Of a stretch of 64,000 nt of DNA, positions 49,629-61,502 are shown in pieces; position 1 is the stretch's first letter; every line of letters starts with the position of its first letter. Under the pieces are notes generated by a model. That model did not search any database and was not told where the DNA came from. It was given only the letters and a program-made list of their open reading frames with translations. Location of the stretch: contig NC_091093.1 in NCBI RefSeq assembly GCF_024713975.1, forward strand, positions 8,054,001-8,118,000, given 5' to 3'. The position numbers were made by a program, and so were the translations under genes. The DNA is from Paralichthys olivaceus. Taxonomy: Eukaryota > Chordata > Actinopteri > Pleuronectiformes > Paralichthyidae.

Positions 49629-52251
49629 CAACATCCAGTGGTTTGACAGGTGTGTAACATCTTGTGTGCCAATTAAGTTCCTGCCACAAACACTCACACA
49701 GATCCTGACAACTGGTCCTTGGAAAAAAAAAAAGTTCCTCACAGGATGAAGGGGCTGGTGTTGTGCTTCATCTTTCATTTAATATCATTCCTCTGGACCA
49801 GGTCCTCTGGATGGTTCCTGTTTCCTCTCTTATGGGATCACATGTAGCAGTTTTCGCTGTCACAAAAAAACAAACAGAAAAATTACATCAATAGAATCTT
49901 TGTTAGGAACTCTACGGTGTGTGTGTGTGTATCTCACTGGCGTTACCTAGAGAGACGTAGCTCATTATCCACAACCTCCCACCGACTCTCTGGCGCAGAT
50001 AAAAAGAAACTGGATATTCTAAACATGGAAATTCACTTCCCTTGGTTACTATAGTTTTAATCTGATAAACAGAGCAGCGCATGCCAAAACAGGCCCCTTC
50101 ATTTGTATGCAAATCCCCTCAGCCCTTTCCTGCTTTTTGGGGTAGAAAATACAAACTGAATCCAACATTGTGTTGTGTGAAACCTCTTCCCGTCACTCAG
50201 CTTGTCCTCTGCCTCCAAGTTCTGATCAAGAACCACTTCCAGCCCTAATTATTGGATGCAATGTTTTATTTGATACATGGGCGGAAAAAAAAATACTACC
50301 CCTCAGCAGATTCTTCAGTCTCTGTCATTAGAGGTATTTGCTGCCAAGTGCACAAAATAAATAATCATCCTCCAGGTGTCCAGGTTTTTTCCTGAAGAGA
50401 AGTCAGATGAAAAGTAGAAACCAAAAGAAAAATTGTCCCCTGAAATCAGATTTCAGATGGTTATATACTTGGCCCAGTTATTAAATAAATGCATTCTATC
50501 TATGTTTAAGTGAACATTACAATTCTAGACACTCCTTGCATTTGCGTACTGATGTTTGTAATGCATCCAGTAGTGCAAGTTTTAGGATATTTAATGCATA
50601 TATATACTTTTCGTATTTAACCTACTTCATTAGACTGTTGTATGTGCTCATCAAATACCTTCAGTGTAATCCACACCATTTTCATATCCGAAATTGATTT
50701 CTATCTAAAGGTCCAGTGTGTAAGATTTAGGTGAAAGGGATCGATTGGCAGAAATTGAATATAAATAATAATAATCCTCATGATGTTTTCACTAGTGTGT
50801 TTCATCAAAATTGTATGCATGGTTGTTTTCTTTACCCTAGAAGGGGCCATTTATATTTGAATACTTCATATTTACATCAAGGGGGTCCTCTCTATGGAGG
50901 CCGCCATTTTTTTAACAGTAGTCCAGACTGGACAAACTAAACACCTTTTGAGTTTTTATGACAACTGAAGTCCACCACAGGTTCTCTTTCATGTTTCGAA
51001 GGGGAGGGTGATGTGAGGGGTGTTCAGCTGCAACATGCAATTTCAACACTAGATATCACAAAATTCTACACACTGTACCTTTAATTTTTTTCTGTTTTAA
51101 TATAAATGACACTTTTATAATAACACAATAACTTATTACACATTAGTGATTCATCCCATATTGACAGGAACATGTTTGCTGTTTACACTTGCTCTTCACA
51201 TCTAGAGATCCTGTGGCAGTCAGTAAGTCATGCATTTTACAGGTGTGGCAGCAGCAACAGTCAGTTTTATAAAACAGCAAAAGTTAAAAGTTTCCATCAG
51301 AAAGAGACTATGAATCAGCATTTTATTCGATGGACTTGTCTTCTTGCGGGTCAGTATTGGGTCAAGCAGCATCATGGTTGAAAATGTAAAAAAAATACTG
51401 TAATGTTCTTCCACATTTTTGAGAATTTTCTGTTCTACATTTTATATACATGCTGCCTCAAAGTTGTCTGGAAAATAATTGAATTTAATAAAACATTTGC
51501 CACTATACAGTTACAGCAATAATACTGTAAGTAATGCCCTAGATGCAAAAATATTTTTTTTTAAAGTCGAAAATTAAATTTCTTGCAAAAAAAGAAGCCT
51601 TAAAAGTATAAAACTGTCTTAAATTCAGATTGTATAAGTCGTTTAGCAGCACGTTTATTTGGAACTAGTAAATGTTTACTTTTGTTGTGTATTTCCATCA
51701 CATGTTTAGTCTTAACTTTAACTTCAAGTGGTATTAAAAAGTGGTCTTAATAAGTCTTTTGACTTATAAGTCTTTTGAACGTTTAACTTGTTTATAGCTG
51801 TAGACACACTCTTTACGGGCCGAGAACATGGAAATGTTACAAAGAGAAAATCAATCCTCTGTAACCAAAAGTCCAAGAGGAAATCTATGTGACTTGTGTT
51901 TCTAGTGCACAAAAGCAGAGGCTGACAAGCTGACATCTCAAGTCTGTGTTATTCAAAGAGCAGCCACGCAACACAACAGCGTAGAGTCTTTGAAACCCCC
52001 TCAGCATCCACATGTGCCTGTGTCTTTATTTGAGCAGCTTCCCTGCCCTTTTGTGTTGTGTGTTGTTGCATGCAAAGGAGACAACAGTGATGAGAGGTAG
52101 TTGTGTGTTTGTCGAGTAATGTATCTACCAGAGCTAAGTATGAGTGTGAAAAACATAGTCACGCAAGCTGTCAGGGAGAAGAGGGTGGAGCAGGAATAAA
52201 GAGGTGAAGGCACGGGCACACAGACACATAAATACACCCCTGCAGGCAACA

Positions 52252-52292
<41 letters not shown>

Positions 52293-55200
52293 CTACAAAG
52301 CTGTGCCGAATCTCACATCAGACGCCGTCCGCTGGTTGGTTCTGATCAATCTGTTTTTTTAAATGAGACTACATTGGTGGGCGATTGTTATGCAGCACAT
52401 CAGCTCAGTGATGACATCATCCTGTCTGAGAAAGGGCTGCTATATTTAGTTGCAGACAGCGTGCAGTGGCTGCCTCTTCACCAGCATCCATACAGGGCTG
52501 GGCAGGGACAGGGACTTAGTGAGGTGGAGGGTCAGTATTAGTCAGGACTGGATGGTGTGACTTGCATTTTATTTTATTTTTTACAAGTAAAGAACGCAAT
52601 CCTGTATTGCTGTTTTACACCGAATAGCATTATGCAGCTAAGAAAAAAATAATCAACACTCAACTGTAGCCTTGATGTATATAATAACTTTATTCACCAT
52701 GTTGAATTATTGTTCCTGAGAAGAATTATTATTATTATTGAGCACAGCAACAGTATTACAAGTGTCCATGGATCTCGTTTCTGTTCTTGTGTTGTGAATT
52801 CAACATTGATTGTAAACTAGTGTTCAGCAGAACTCTTCTCTGAAGAGATACAGGAGGAAGAGTTTTGGAGAAAAGTCAGACATGTTTCTTCGGGTGTGCT
52901 CAGTGTCTTAAAGTGAAAAGTTGGGAGACATCCATCTTGTTGATGACTAATGTTAAAGAAACGCGCGGGTAAATCTCAATTTATTTGTCATATTGGCATT
53001 AAGCTCTGGCTTCAGGCCTTCTCACCATTAGCTTGTCACTAATCAGCTGAATTTGAGACATGTTTCCTTTGTTAGCTGACTGCGTTCAGCCAAAATATTC
53101 CACTGTAATGAGTTGACTGGCTTAAAGGTGTGATTCAGATTTTGTTGGCTTCTGGTGGCAGTTTTACCATTCAGACACAAGACTGGTATCAATCTTCTCA
53201 TGTAATTTTCAGAATGAAAATCAACCCAGTGGGTGTATGGTGAATTACACATTGAAAAGTAACAATTCATTCTAGCTTATAGGATATGAAATTGATTTAT
53301 ATATATTTTATCAACTAAAATGATCTAATTAACTATCTTAAATTCCAAAGATCAAGCTTCAAACACTGAAACATACAACAATGGCTGTCTCCATCATTGC
53401 TCCTGTTGCCATACATTGTACAACAGTCGGCATGTTGGCTGCTAGGATATGTAACTGGATGTGTGGATTGGGTTTGTTGCACTTGTGTGACTAATGTGAT
53501 GCTGCTGCTGTGTGGTACTGTTCTCTGCAGAGAAGCTAGCATAGCTTTAATGCTAAGCCGATATCCCATTTTAATAGAGACTGGCAACAGTGCTGAACAG
53601 TGCTGTGGGGCGGTGGCTGCAATATGGGCGGATGTTGACGCAGCTCATTCAGACTGCTGCTGGGCGTGTCCTATCAGCTTCCATGTGCATCACTGGCCAC
53701 ACACACAGATGTACATGCAGCACAGACCTTGAAACCACCTAACATGATTCCCCCCACACTGCCATCTGATTAGCTGAAGTCATCTGGGTAGTGATACTGC
53801 CCACACCCATGTGAGTGCTCTGGAGCCTGCCAGCTGGCCAGCTGCTGCTCTTCACCCCTTACACTTCGATAAGTGCGGCATTGATTTTGTTGCTGCGTCT
53901 ACCCGACAAAGAAACACCCCCCACCCCAGCCAGTTCCCATCTCATCCTCACCATTGTTCTTGGGAGAGGAAATACAGCAGCTGGTGGGCGTTCATCTGTA
54001 TGTATATGGGTTTCAGTGAGCTTTTCGAGTCAGCCTCCTGCAGCAGGGAATCTCTGCATTAGCGCAGCTCTGCTCTCCCTCCCTTCCCCCTTTCTCTCAC
54101 ACACACTTTCTCTCCCCTGCCCCTCCTCTCCATGTGCAGACAAGGCAGCATGCTCTATGTGTGTGTGTGTGTGAGTGTGTGTGTGTGAGTGTGTGTGAGT
54201 GTGTGTGTGTGCGTGCGCAGGGTGGATGGGGATGCTGTATGCTGGTGCCGAGAGCTGCAAGGTGACTGAGGGAATGGAGAGGGATACAGAGCTCTGACGA
54301 CAGTGACGATGCAGTGCCCTCTTCCCATCCACCTTTTCACATCCCTCCATATCTATCTCTCCCCTCTCCCTCTTTCTCTTTCTCTTTCTAGACTGAGGTG
54401 GACCGCCTGCCCTGCTTGCAGCGCCTCTTTCTCAGCTGCAACAACATCACCAGGTAAGAGCTCACAGCGCTTAACTCCCTCATGCCCGCAGTGCAGGAAC
54501 AGGGATGGTGGCTGGACAGTGCCACGTCCCCCTCCCTTGGCTCCTGGCTGGGCCTGGCCAACAAACCGCATGCAGAACACACTCACACAGAAACATGCAG
54601 AGACACGCACAGGTTTGCTTTAGTGGGCAGTGTCTGTAACCTAAAAAAGAACAACCTGGAAGTGTTCTTTGTTTTTAGAAATTATCATGCTGTAACCTAA
54701 GAAATGGGTGTGACTATTTTTTTAAGTTCTGCAGACAACACAGTGGCAGGACGAGGTGAAGGTTGCTAATTTCCACAGGAAATTAAAGAGAGATTAGAGG
54801 GTTGAGTGAGTTCAGGAGCAGCACAGCTGGATAAGGGTGTATAGATGAAGAGATGAGAGCCGTGTTTTGTTCCTCACACTTTTTCCAATATCTCTCTGTT
54901 AGCTTCGCTCAGAGCCCAGCAATAGAAATGTCATAGAGTTAACTTGTTAAAGCTGCATAGACTGTTCATCAGCCTCCTTGAGCGTAGTCACTTCATGCTG
55001 TGATAGATCCGACCTGACGTTTAAAACACAGCCCTGTTGTTCGGGTGCCTGTATGTATCTGACACGCTGTCACAGAGAGGACCATGATACAAAAATCAAC
55101 AACAAATTATCACTTTGGGCTCTGAAACTTCTCAGATCATTACACGGTGACAGCTTCTTCAAAGTACAATATATATACAGTGTATTTTAATCAAATTTTG

Positions 55201-58200
55201 ATTGTATGTATTTTATTCTCCATGGTATTCTACATTTAGTAAATATAATCTTAATAATTGCTACTCTTTTCAATTTTATAATGGTAGCATAGAAACCTGG
55301 TGCCTTTTTGAAACTCATCAATGCTGATAGGAGAAGACTTGTGCTCTGTTGCTAGGTAGAGGGACAGTCCACATGCGTTTACTTGGTGCAGTCAGTTTGG
55401 CCAGTTGAGGATGTTGGGGTTAAAAAATCCCTCGTCATTATATCACTGAATATAATACTGCATTTTTAATTTATAATGCCTGACAGCAGAAAAGAACTGA
55501 TGTAAATCAGTAGATAAAAGATGCAGGTGTTGTAGTGCCACTATGAAGTTGGAGGCTACGCAGTTTTTGACCCCACCCCACTCTGAACACACAACATTCA
55601 CACTGATATTCACTCCTCATTGCACCTCTGACAGCGTCCAGGGACTGGTGTAGAGAGAATTTTCATTACTATTGAACAATTTTATTGGAATAACAACTCC
55701 CAAGAGAGCATAAGTGATTGCGACGAATGCAAAAATGTGGCAAATTATGTATGAGATGCACCATTTCCATCTCTCTATGTTTCGAATGTGTTTTGTATTT
55801 ATAGTTTGTAATGTCCCATTGTAGTTCTTTCTAAATCATACAGATATTAACACACTATAATGGAACTACAAACAACATCAATGTTGAACTGTTATCTGAG
55901 CCTCCAAACACCCATCTTCAATTTTGGTTCGACTCCTGGATCTCTGATATTCCTTCACATCAGTCGTACTTGAAAATAGTTAGTGAATTTCATTCATTAC
56001 GGTTTTAAAAAGTCTAAAATTTTGCTTATTTAAACCTGCAGGAACCCTGAAGATAGGAAGAAACACTATCATATGACTATCATAATTGATATTTGAGTTG
56101 TGAAATTTTGCTCTGCATTTGTTGGAGCTACAACATTGTCCCCTGATGGTTGTACTTGTTTTAATAGTTCAGAAAGGCTAATATATGGGCCTCGTGTGCA
56201 TCCAAACAAACCTCTGGCTAGGTTCAGGCACGGTGCAGTGTAGAAGTTCCAAGCAAATGATTTATCAAGGTTATTATCACAAATTAACAATTAAATATCT
56301 CCAGTGCCTGACATGGCATGACTGTGCTTTTTCATGTATCCTTTTGCCGAAGGCTGATATCATCAGTGTAGCGGATCTGTCTTCGTTGCCTCCTGAGTAA
56401 TGTCAGGCTGCCACTGTGCCTTCAAATTACTACTACTACTACTTGTTTTAGCTTAGCGGTAAAAGCCAAGATTGAAAGTTTAAGAATCTGAGGATAAACA
56501 GAGGACGTTGTCTTGCTTGACTTACCCAGAGGATGACTCAAGCTTCCCAGTACTTATTTAGGTCAGCATGCCTCTCTGTCATTGTCAAGCCCTCTTCCTT
56601 TTGGAAAAAAAGTCTCATTTAAAATGTACTTTCTTCGTTTGCAGTTTTGATCAGCTAGCCTGCATCGGAGAGTCACGCTCTCTTTCTGAGCTCACCCTGG
56701 ATGGGAATCCTGTAGCCCTGAAGACATGGTACAAGCAGGCCGTCCTGCGCTGTGTGCTTCATCTGAGACAGCTGGACATGAAGCGCATCACAGTAAGACC
56801 GGATTGATTAACTGTGTCTGTTTACAATAGGAAAACTGTGCCAAATTGTACTAATTACTATATGGCTGGTAGGTTTAGATTTAGTTTTAAGCTTAGTTAA
56901 ACTTCCTTCCAGGTATTTTCATTTCTGCATGTTAGATACAGTGATCACAAAACCACAAACTGGGACCATGATGTGATGTGACAGTTTTCATCATGCTACA
57001 AACGAGAGATAGATGCAGATGTCTGGCTCTGTATATTGTTATAGTTGATGTAATTAATACGTCACTGAGAACAAATGTTCTCATGATTTCACAGGTCTAA
57101 ACTAAATAAACAAAACCTCAGAGGCAGACTCCCATTCACTGCCAATGGGGCATCTCTAAGCTCCTGTGTATCTTGATGACAATATACTCTTTATTCTTTT
57201 GTTCTCTGTTATTGGCATAGCATTCATCATGCTTTTGGTTGCATATTAAAGGCAAAAATGTGTCAGTGACTAAACTGAGATCATGAACAAAGCATTTAAA
57301 ATACACTGTAAAATAGATCTATAAAAACAGTGTGTGTACTTCATGCATAAACGTGAAGTCATTGTGTTTCATACACTGTGCCAACAAAGTGATACAGTGC
57401 ATATCTGCATGCTTTTAGAGGCGGCAGGGAGCAGTCAAGCAGGGAGCACCCAGGTCTGAGCTTGTATTTTAAAGGAATCTGAAAGAGCACCACACACCTT
57501 GCCCTCAGAACATTCTGTTAATATTTAAAAAAAACCCTCATAACCCCAATTTCAACATGTTTTTACTTGAATTTTAAGGAACAGGCAGGTTTTCACGACC
57601 TAACGGTCCATTGCATTTTCCCAACGAACTGCTGTCTGTAGCTGTCAAGCCTGAAAACTGAGCTCTTTGTCTTATTTCCATAGAGTTTACTTAAGGGAGA
57701 TGCAAAGTTTTGATTTGAAAACAGAAATGTCAGCCGAGTGCAGCTTCCATCTCTTTAAACTGTGTCACGATATCGCCATGGGGGAAAACTTTGTAGAAGT
57801 CACTGAAGATCTCAAATTTTTTTTTCCTCCAACTAATTTGGAAATACTTGCCCCTGTGTGCACTATACTGTCAGTAGAGGTGAGATCAGATGATCTGAGA
57901 TAAGATCTGTGCCTGACTGCTGGAAGATTGACAATTATTTATGAACGAAGTTAATACCACAAATTAGATGATACAGTGGTACTGTTGTGCTTTGGGCTAA
58001 AAAAGTGAATGCCGTTCCTCTGTCTCCTGCAGGGTTTTATATGTGCCAGCAGCATTTGAATTATTTAAAACAATAAATAGAGCAAGTTAAAACAACACAC
58101 ATTCAGTTAACTGGAGCTGACCAAAGATATTATCAGTTGGCTAACTATTAATTATATTTTATTGAATTTATTAAAATGAATTAATCAAATCATTTTTCTT

Positions 58201-61200
58201 GATTGCATCATTTACCTGTAGATACATTTAAAATAGCACACAGAGCTTCTTTATCAAAGACAACTATCAGGAATCTACAATCTTATAAATAGATTTGATA
58301 GGAAATAAATCATTAACATGTTTTTATTTAATATTCAACTGGGAATATTGTACTGTATAAACAGTCTGATAAACTTTGTGGCAGCTACCCAATCAAAGAA
58401 ATTGTTATCGCTGAAAAAAGCTGTTATCAATTGATCAATTTGCAGACACACTTTTGTCACATTTCCCATTAGAACCAGTCCTTCCCATGAAATGAATTCA
58501 ACTCAGGTCGAGCTTCTAAATCTCCCTCCACCAGCTGACATCAGTCCTTTATTCCAGTGAGGTTTGCATGTGGTCTCTATTGATCAGGCTGAAGCATCGT
58601 CTCTACCAGCCCGTCACAGACAGCTGAATGTCCCCCGTGCTCTCTGCTGGCACACTCAGATTGTGTTGGCAGCATTGCATTCTGGGAACTTTGGTTTTCC
58701 CTTAACAGCTGGGCTAGGATGATCCGAGACCGAAAATCAGACAGATAATCCTGTGTGATGCTGCCGGCCACTCTGAGAATTTTCTCCCAGCCTCCACACA
58801 CAGTGGTCCAGTTGTCTGGCACAGGGAACAGTCTCTCAGACGGGGACATTTGCGGTTCCCCCTTCTCATGAGTAATTCAGAACAACTCCTGAATGGAGCG
58901 GCACTCTGATTGCACTGGCTGTCTTTTTCAGGACGAGGATCGGCGCATGGCTAGTGTACATGCTCGGAAAGAGGAGGAGAAGAAGAGGGAGAATCACAAG
59001 CAGACCATTCATAAGGTAACACTCTGATCTGATCTCTTCTTGTTGTCTTTGTCTGCCGGGATTTTGAGTTTAAATTTACAGAAAATACGCAATGATGGCC
59101 TGTACGCCAGACCCTAGATTAACGTGACCTCTGTATGGCCTTTAGAATTTACAAACTGTTGTTTAATACGCTTTCTAAAGTAGAAAGAAAATATTTGGTT
59201 GCAATGGTTCAAAGTATAAGATCAAGCTTTGATAACAGTTAATCTTCTGAGTGTGATTATTTTAACCATCAGCTAAACGTTATGTAATTAAAATCCAAAA
59301 CACATGACAGCATAAGGCCATTATTATTATGGCTTTCATGTTTAAGTAAGGCAGTGGTCATTAGACACAGGAGAAAGGAGGATTTTTGGAAAGTCTTATA
59401 CAATTTAAAAACAATTCAATAATATTGCATCATATTTTATCCACAACTACTACTGACAAACAATACAATCTAATTTAAAATAAAATCATGCAAATAACCT
59501 TCTTTCCTTGTCTCTATGTGACTCTTTGGGCGATCATGACAGGTTAGGGACAGCCTCAGTTGCAGCAGCTCAGTTTACAGCACCACAGGAAACAACATGT
59601 GCACGTGGGATTATCTTTCTTTTTTTTTAAACTCGTTCAACTCCATATCCTTTGAGATAATGGGGCTGGCAAATCTGAAGTTAGGTTGTGTATATATTTG
59701 GATAGTAACCAACCTCTGGCTTCATGATGGTAAATTTTAATCTGCTCAGCTTTCCCATCATAAAACATTCGATGAGAAAGCTCTAAAATATTAGGTCATG
59801 TTAAGAATTGTTTTCACAGTAAATTTTGGCTGTGATTGACAGGACATTAAATACACATTGTATATGCTGTCATGAACCCTCAACCTTTTAAATCTATCCA
59901 CATCACACAAAGCCCTGTGGGCACATTGTAAAAGAATCAAGTTAAAGAGTCTATGTGCACAGTGGATCTTAATTTTCCTTTATTTCTTATAAATGGTAAA
60001 AAAAGATATTGATAGTTGTCTATTATGCAGTAATGTGTGTGTGTGTGTGTGTGTAAATATTGATGTGTGTTCCTGCTGTGTCTGCACTGCACGGGTGTCT
60101 TTTGCTAAGAGATGGTCCCAGCAGATTGCATTGTCTCTGTGTAATTTAACTCCTTGTTAATCCCTGGTGTTGAGAAAATGTCATATTGAATGCTGCACCC
60201 AAGGGTTCATGAGGGCAGAGGATTCACTATGAACTGATAGTGACTCACCCCTGCATCAGGGAGTGGCACATTCCGTAGAGAAGCATATTGAAACTGCAGC
60301 TTGGCGAGAAAAGGACAATTGAAAGTGGAAGCAGAGGTAGAGACATCTTCTTCCTTCCTTCCTGCAGAGAGAAATAGTTTTAGCTGTGACCAAGGCAAAA
60401 GAGACAGGTTCCATTAGCTTAGTATATCCCCTCTGTGTTCTGTCCTGGGCAACTGTTTCTTGAAACCATCTCTGTCCTCTGCTTGTGTGTGTGTTGTGCT
60501 CATCCAGGAGAAGCGGCGTCTGGCGATCCGTAATGCAGCGCAGCAGTGGGAGGGTGTCAGGGCCTGCCTGGAGCTGCCACCAACACAAGGTGCAAAAGAA
60601 GAAGTGAGCCCAGAGAACAGCCCCGCCCACAGCCCCGCCCAGACAAATGGTCTCACACAGGAGCCTTCTCCAGATGAGCCAAGGTACACAACACATGACA
60701 GATACCAGTGTTTTGTGTCACTTCATGTTTATGTTTCACGGTGAATTGTGGTTTCCCTGTGCCTGTGGTTGGTTGTGATGTAGATCTGGATAATTTGATA
60801 CCTCTTGATTTACTATTTAAGTTTTTTCATCATGCCTGCAGCATTCCTCTCTAGGAATGTCTCTCAGTGGTTCATGGTAAACATGTACCTTAACATCATC
60901 GGGCATAGCTACGTTTATTCTTAAATTAAAACATCAGAAATGAGAATCTCAATTTAATTGTGTTAAATTTTGCATGCCACTGTTCAATGAATAGTTTTTG
61001 ATTATTTGGGCTTCATCAGATCCTGTTCAGACCTGGTATTAACATCTGTCCAAGTGAACAGTGCTAAGTTCACATGTGAATGCACCCAAATGCTCACTTT
61101 CAGATGGTCTGAGATGGATGTTGCCAAATTCTTTTAGCTGTGTGAACACAAGTGTGTCCTGGGCAACATATAAAGGATTGTATACCCAGCTGAGGTCCTC

Positions 61201-61502
61201 TGACTCACTACAGTTTCCTGTATTCACCCACTTATATAATGGTAGAGCTGCCTGCTGTTCATTGATTCCCTGAGATGGGAACCTGTGAAAATAAGAATGC
61301 TGTATGTTGTGTTCAGATTTCATGAGGTTTTATTTCATAACCTTGTCTTCAACTGAAATGGTTCTGAAACGAGTTGAAAGTGTTTGTTATTTATTTATTT
61401 TTGTAGACGAGTAAGTCCAGGGTCAGGACCAGAGCGACCATTAGGGGGAACGGAGAGCAGACTCCGCACTAACAGCCGTCCAAACAGCCCGCGAGATCCC
61501 AA
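40200..61502 (+). CDS. lrrc49: Leucine-rich repeat-containing protein 49 (partial, 13 supported exons, continues right)
   Basis: LRRC49 is a subunit of the TTLL1 tubulin polyglutamylase complex at centrosomes and cilia. Exons: 40200-40280, 40395-40454, 40543-40612, 41650-41892, 42055-42154, 42528-42731, 43483-43549, 48765-48908, 54392-54453, 56645-56792, 58932-59015, 60508-60683, 61407-61502. All phases agree (511 codons plus 2 bases). The N-terminal ~185 residues are poorly conserved and include a short poly-Ala run. Residues ~186-393 are leucine-rich repeats (LQLLNLQHNLITRVQHLSHL, LVFLNLYDNHISEMTGIEAL, LNILDLHENQICRMENISHL, LQVLNLAGNNISRVENLQNL, LTELNLRHNCISFV, LQRLFLSCNNITSF). A capping LRR ends LRQLDMKRIT, then comes a charged helix (EEEKKRENHKQ). 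The start is inferred from an in-frame ATG at 40200; fair similarity to human begins at VNSCKLHL. The human protein has 686 residues, so the C-terminal part is off the window. Confidence 0.9.
40685..41500 (-). mobile_element. LINE with 3' end, lrrc49 intron 3 (antisense)
   Basis: The minus strand encodes fragments GVTFDYDLTLNNHVNTVVRP, then STGLDYCNFLVTCLSQQSLH and KLQLVHNAAATLFTNSSKRQ, with stops and frameshifts after that. This is a LINE ORF2 C-terminus. The minus-strand 3' end is 'gtgctgtataaataaagcc'. The same family is at 21125-21790 and 5065-5290. Confidence 0.8.
43572..43618. repeat. (GTGC/GT)n imperfect microsatellite, lrrc49 intron 7
   Basis: Alternating GTGTGTGCGTGCG units lie just after the exon 7 donor. 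Confidence 0.85.
43619..47440. other. lrrc49 intron 7, left part
   Basis: The intron is 5.2 kb. The left 3.8 kb shows no gene. A diverged copy of the 22236 repeat lies at 44778-44866 ('ctggatccctgaattta', 'tttttgtgtaatcttgct', 'ggaggtaat'). Confidence 0.5.
47540..47940 (+). repeat. Internally repetitive element with nuclear-receptor half-sites, lrrc49 intron 7
   Basis: It holds at least three diverged units of about 100 bp. They share 'tcaagaacaccctcaggaa / ttaggaacacccatagggaa', 'tcaaatttggtgaaacattc / acatctgggacaaacattcc', 'cttggac' and 'ggtcaaaggtc'. This matches a repeat seen widely in fish. The third unit contains a dense AGGTCA cluster. Confidence 0.65.
47800..47827. promoter_or_regulatory. 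Candidate composite nuclear-receptor element (DR1 + DR0 + palindromic ERE)
   Basis: AGGTCA occurs at 47800-47805, 47807-47812 and 47813-47818, and its complement TGACCT at 47822-47827. The first pair is a consensus DR1. The last pair, AGGTCActgTGACCT, is a perfect match to the palindromic oestrogen response element consensus. The motif is seen directly; binding is not shown. Confidence 0.5.
49315..49570 (+). repeat. Interspersed repeat ('atttatatagcgcttta'), lrrc49 intron 8
   Basis: Words include 'ggttcatttatatagcgctt', 'caccatttcacacacacatt', 'cagtatcttgtctaagtgca' and 'gattgaaccccaaaccttct'. They match a very common teleost repeat. It runs into the AT tract. Confidence 0.65.
49571..49626. 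repeat. (AT)n microsatellite
   Basis: An almost pure AT run of about 27 units at the end of the preceding interspersed repeat. Confidence 0.95.
50707..51082 (+). mobile_element. 376-bp TIR element, lrrc49 intron 8
   Basis: The left end AAAGGTCCAGTGTGTAAGAT and the reverse complement of the right end, AAAGGTACAGTGTGTAGAAT, form terminal inverted repeats with 2 to 3 mismatches in 20. No ORF is present, so it is a nonautonomous MITE-like element. No clear target duplication was found. A truncated copy lies at 19519-19715. Confidence 0.8.
52254..52289. repeat. (CA)n microsatellite
   Basis: About 18 CA units. Confidence 0.95.
54160..54213. repeat. (GT)n imperfect microsatellite
   Basis: GT run interrupted by GA, about 180 bp upstream of the exon 9 acceptor. 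Confidence 0.9.
54454..56644. other. lrrc49 intron 9, no recognised feature
   Basis: 2.2 kb with no supported gene or repeat class. It is AT-rich near 55190-55260. Confidence 0.5.
56793..58931. other. lrrc49 intron 10, no recognised feature
   Basis: 2.1 kb, no supported gene. The open frame at 57667-57903 has no recognisable domain. Confidence 0.5.
59016..60507. other. lrrc49 intron 11
   Basis: 1.5 kb. Only a short (GT)n run at about 60036-60053 is seen. Confidence 0.5.
61018..61235 (+). repeat. Probable interspersed repeat, lrrc49 intron 12
   Basis: Words such as 'cctgttcagacctggtatta', 'acatgtgaatgcacccaaat' and 'gtgtgaacacaagtgtgtcc' match a teleost DNA-transposon-like repeat I recall. 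Ends not resolved. Confidence 0.45.

Larger units (their letters stand above)
51083..54391. other. lrrc49 intron 8, right part
   Basis: No gene recognised. It contains a (CA)n tract at 52254-52289 and a GT-rich tract at about 54160-54213. A 111-codon open frame at 53397-53732 lacks any recognisable domain. Confidence 0.5.

Noticed and set aside
52001..52288. 95-codon minus-strand frame
   Set aside because: Its start is made of the CA microsatellite and the rest has no known motif.
53397..54350. Open frames of 83-119 codons in lrrc49 intron 8
   Set aside because: Low complexity and microsatellite-derived; no splice support and no homology recognised.
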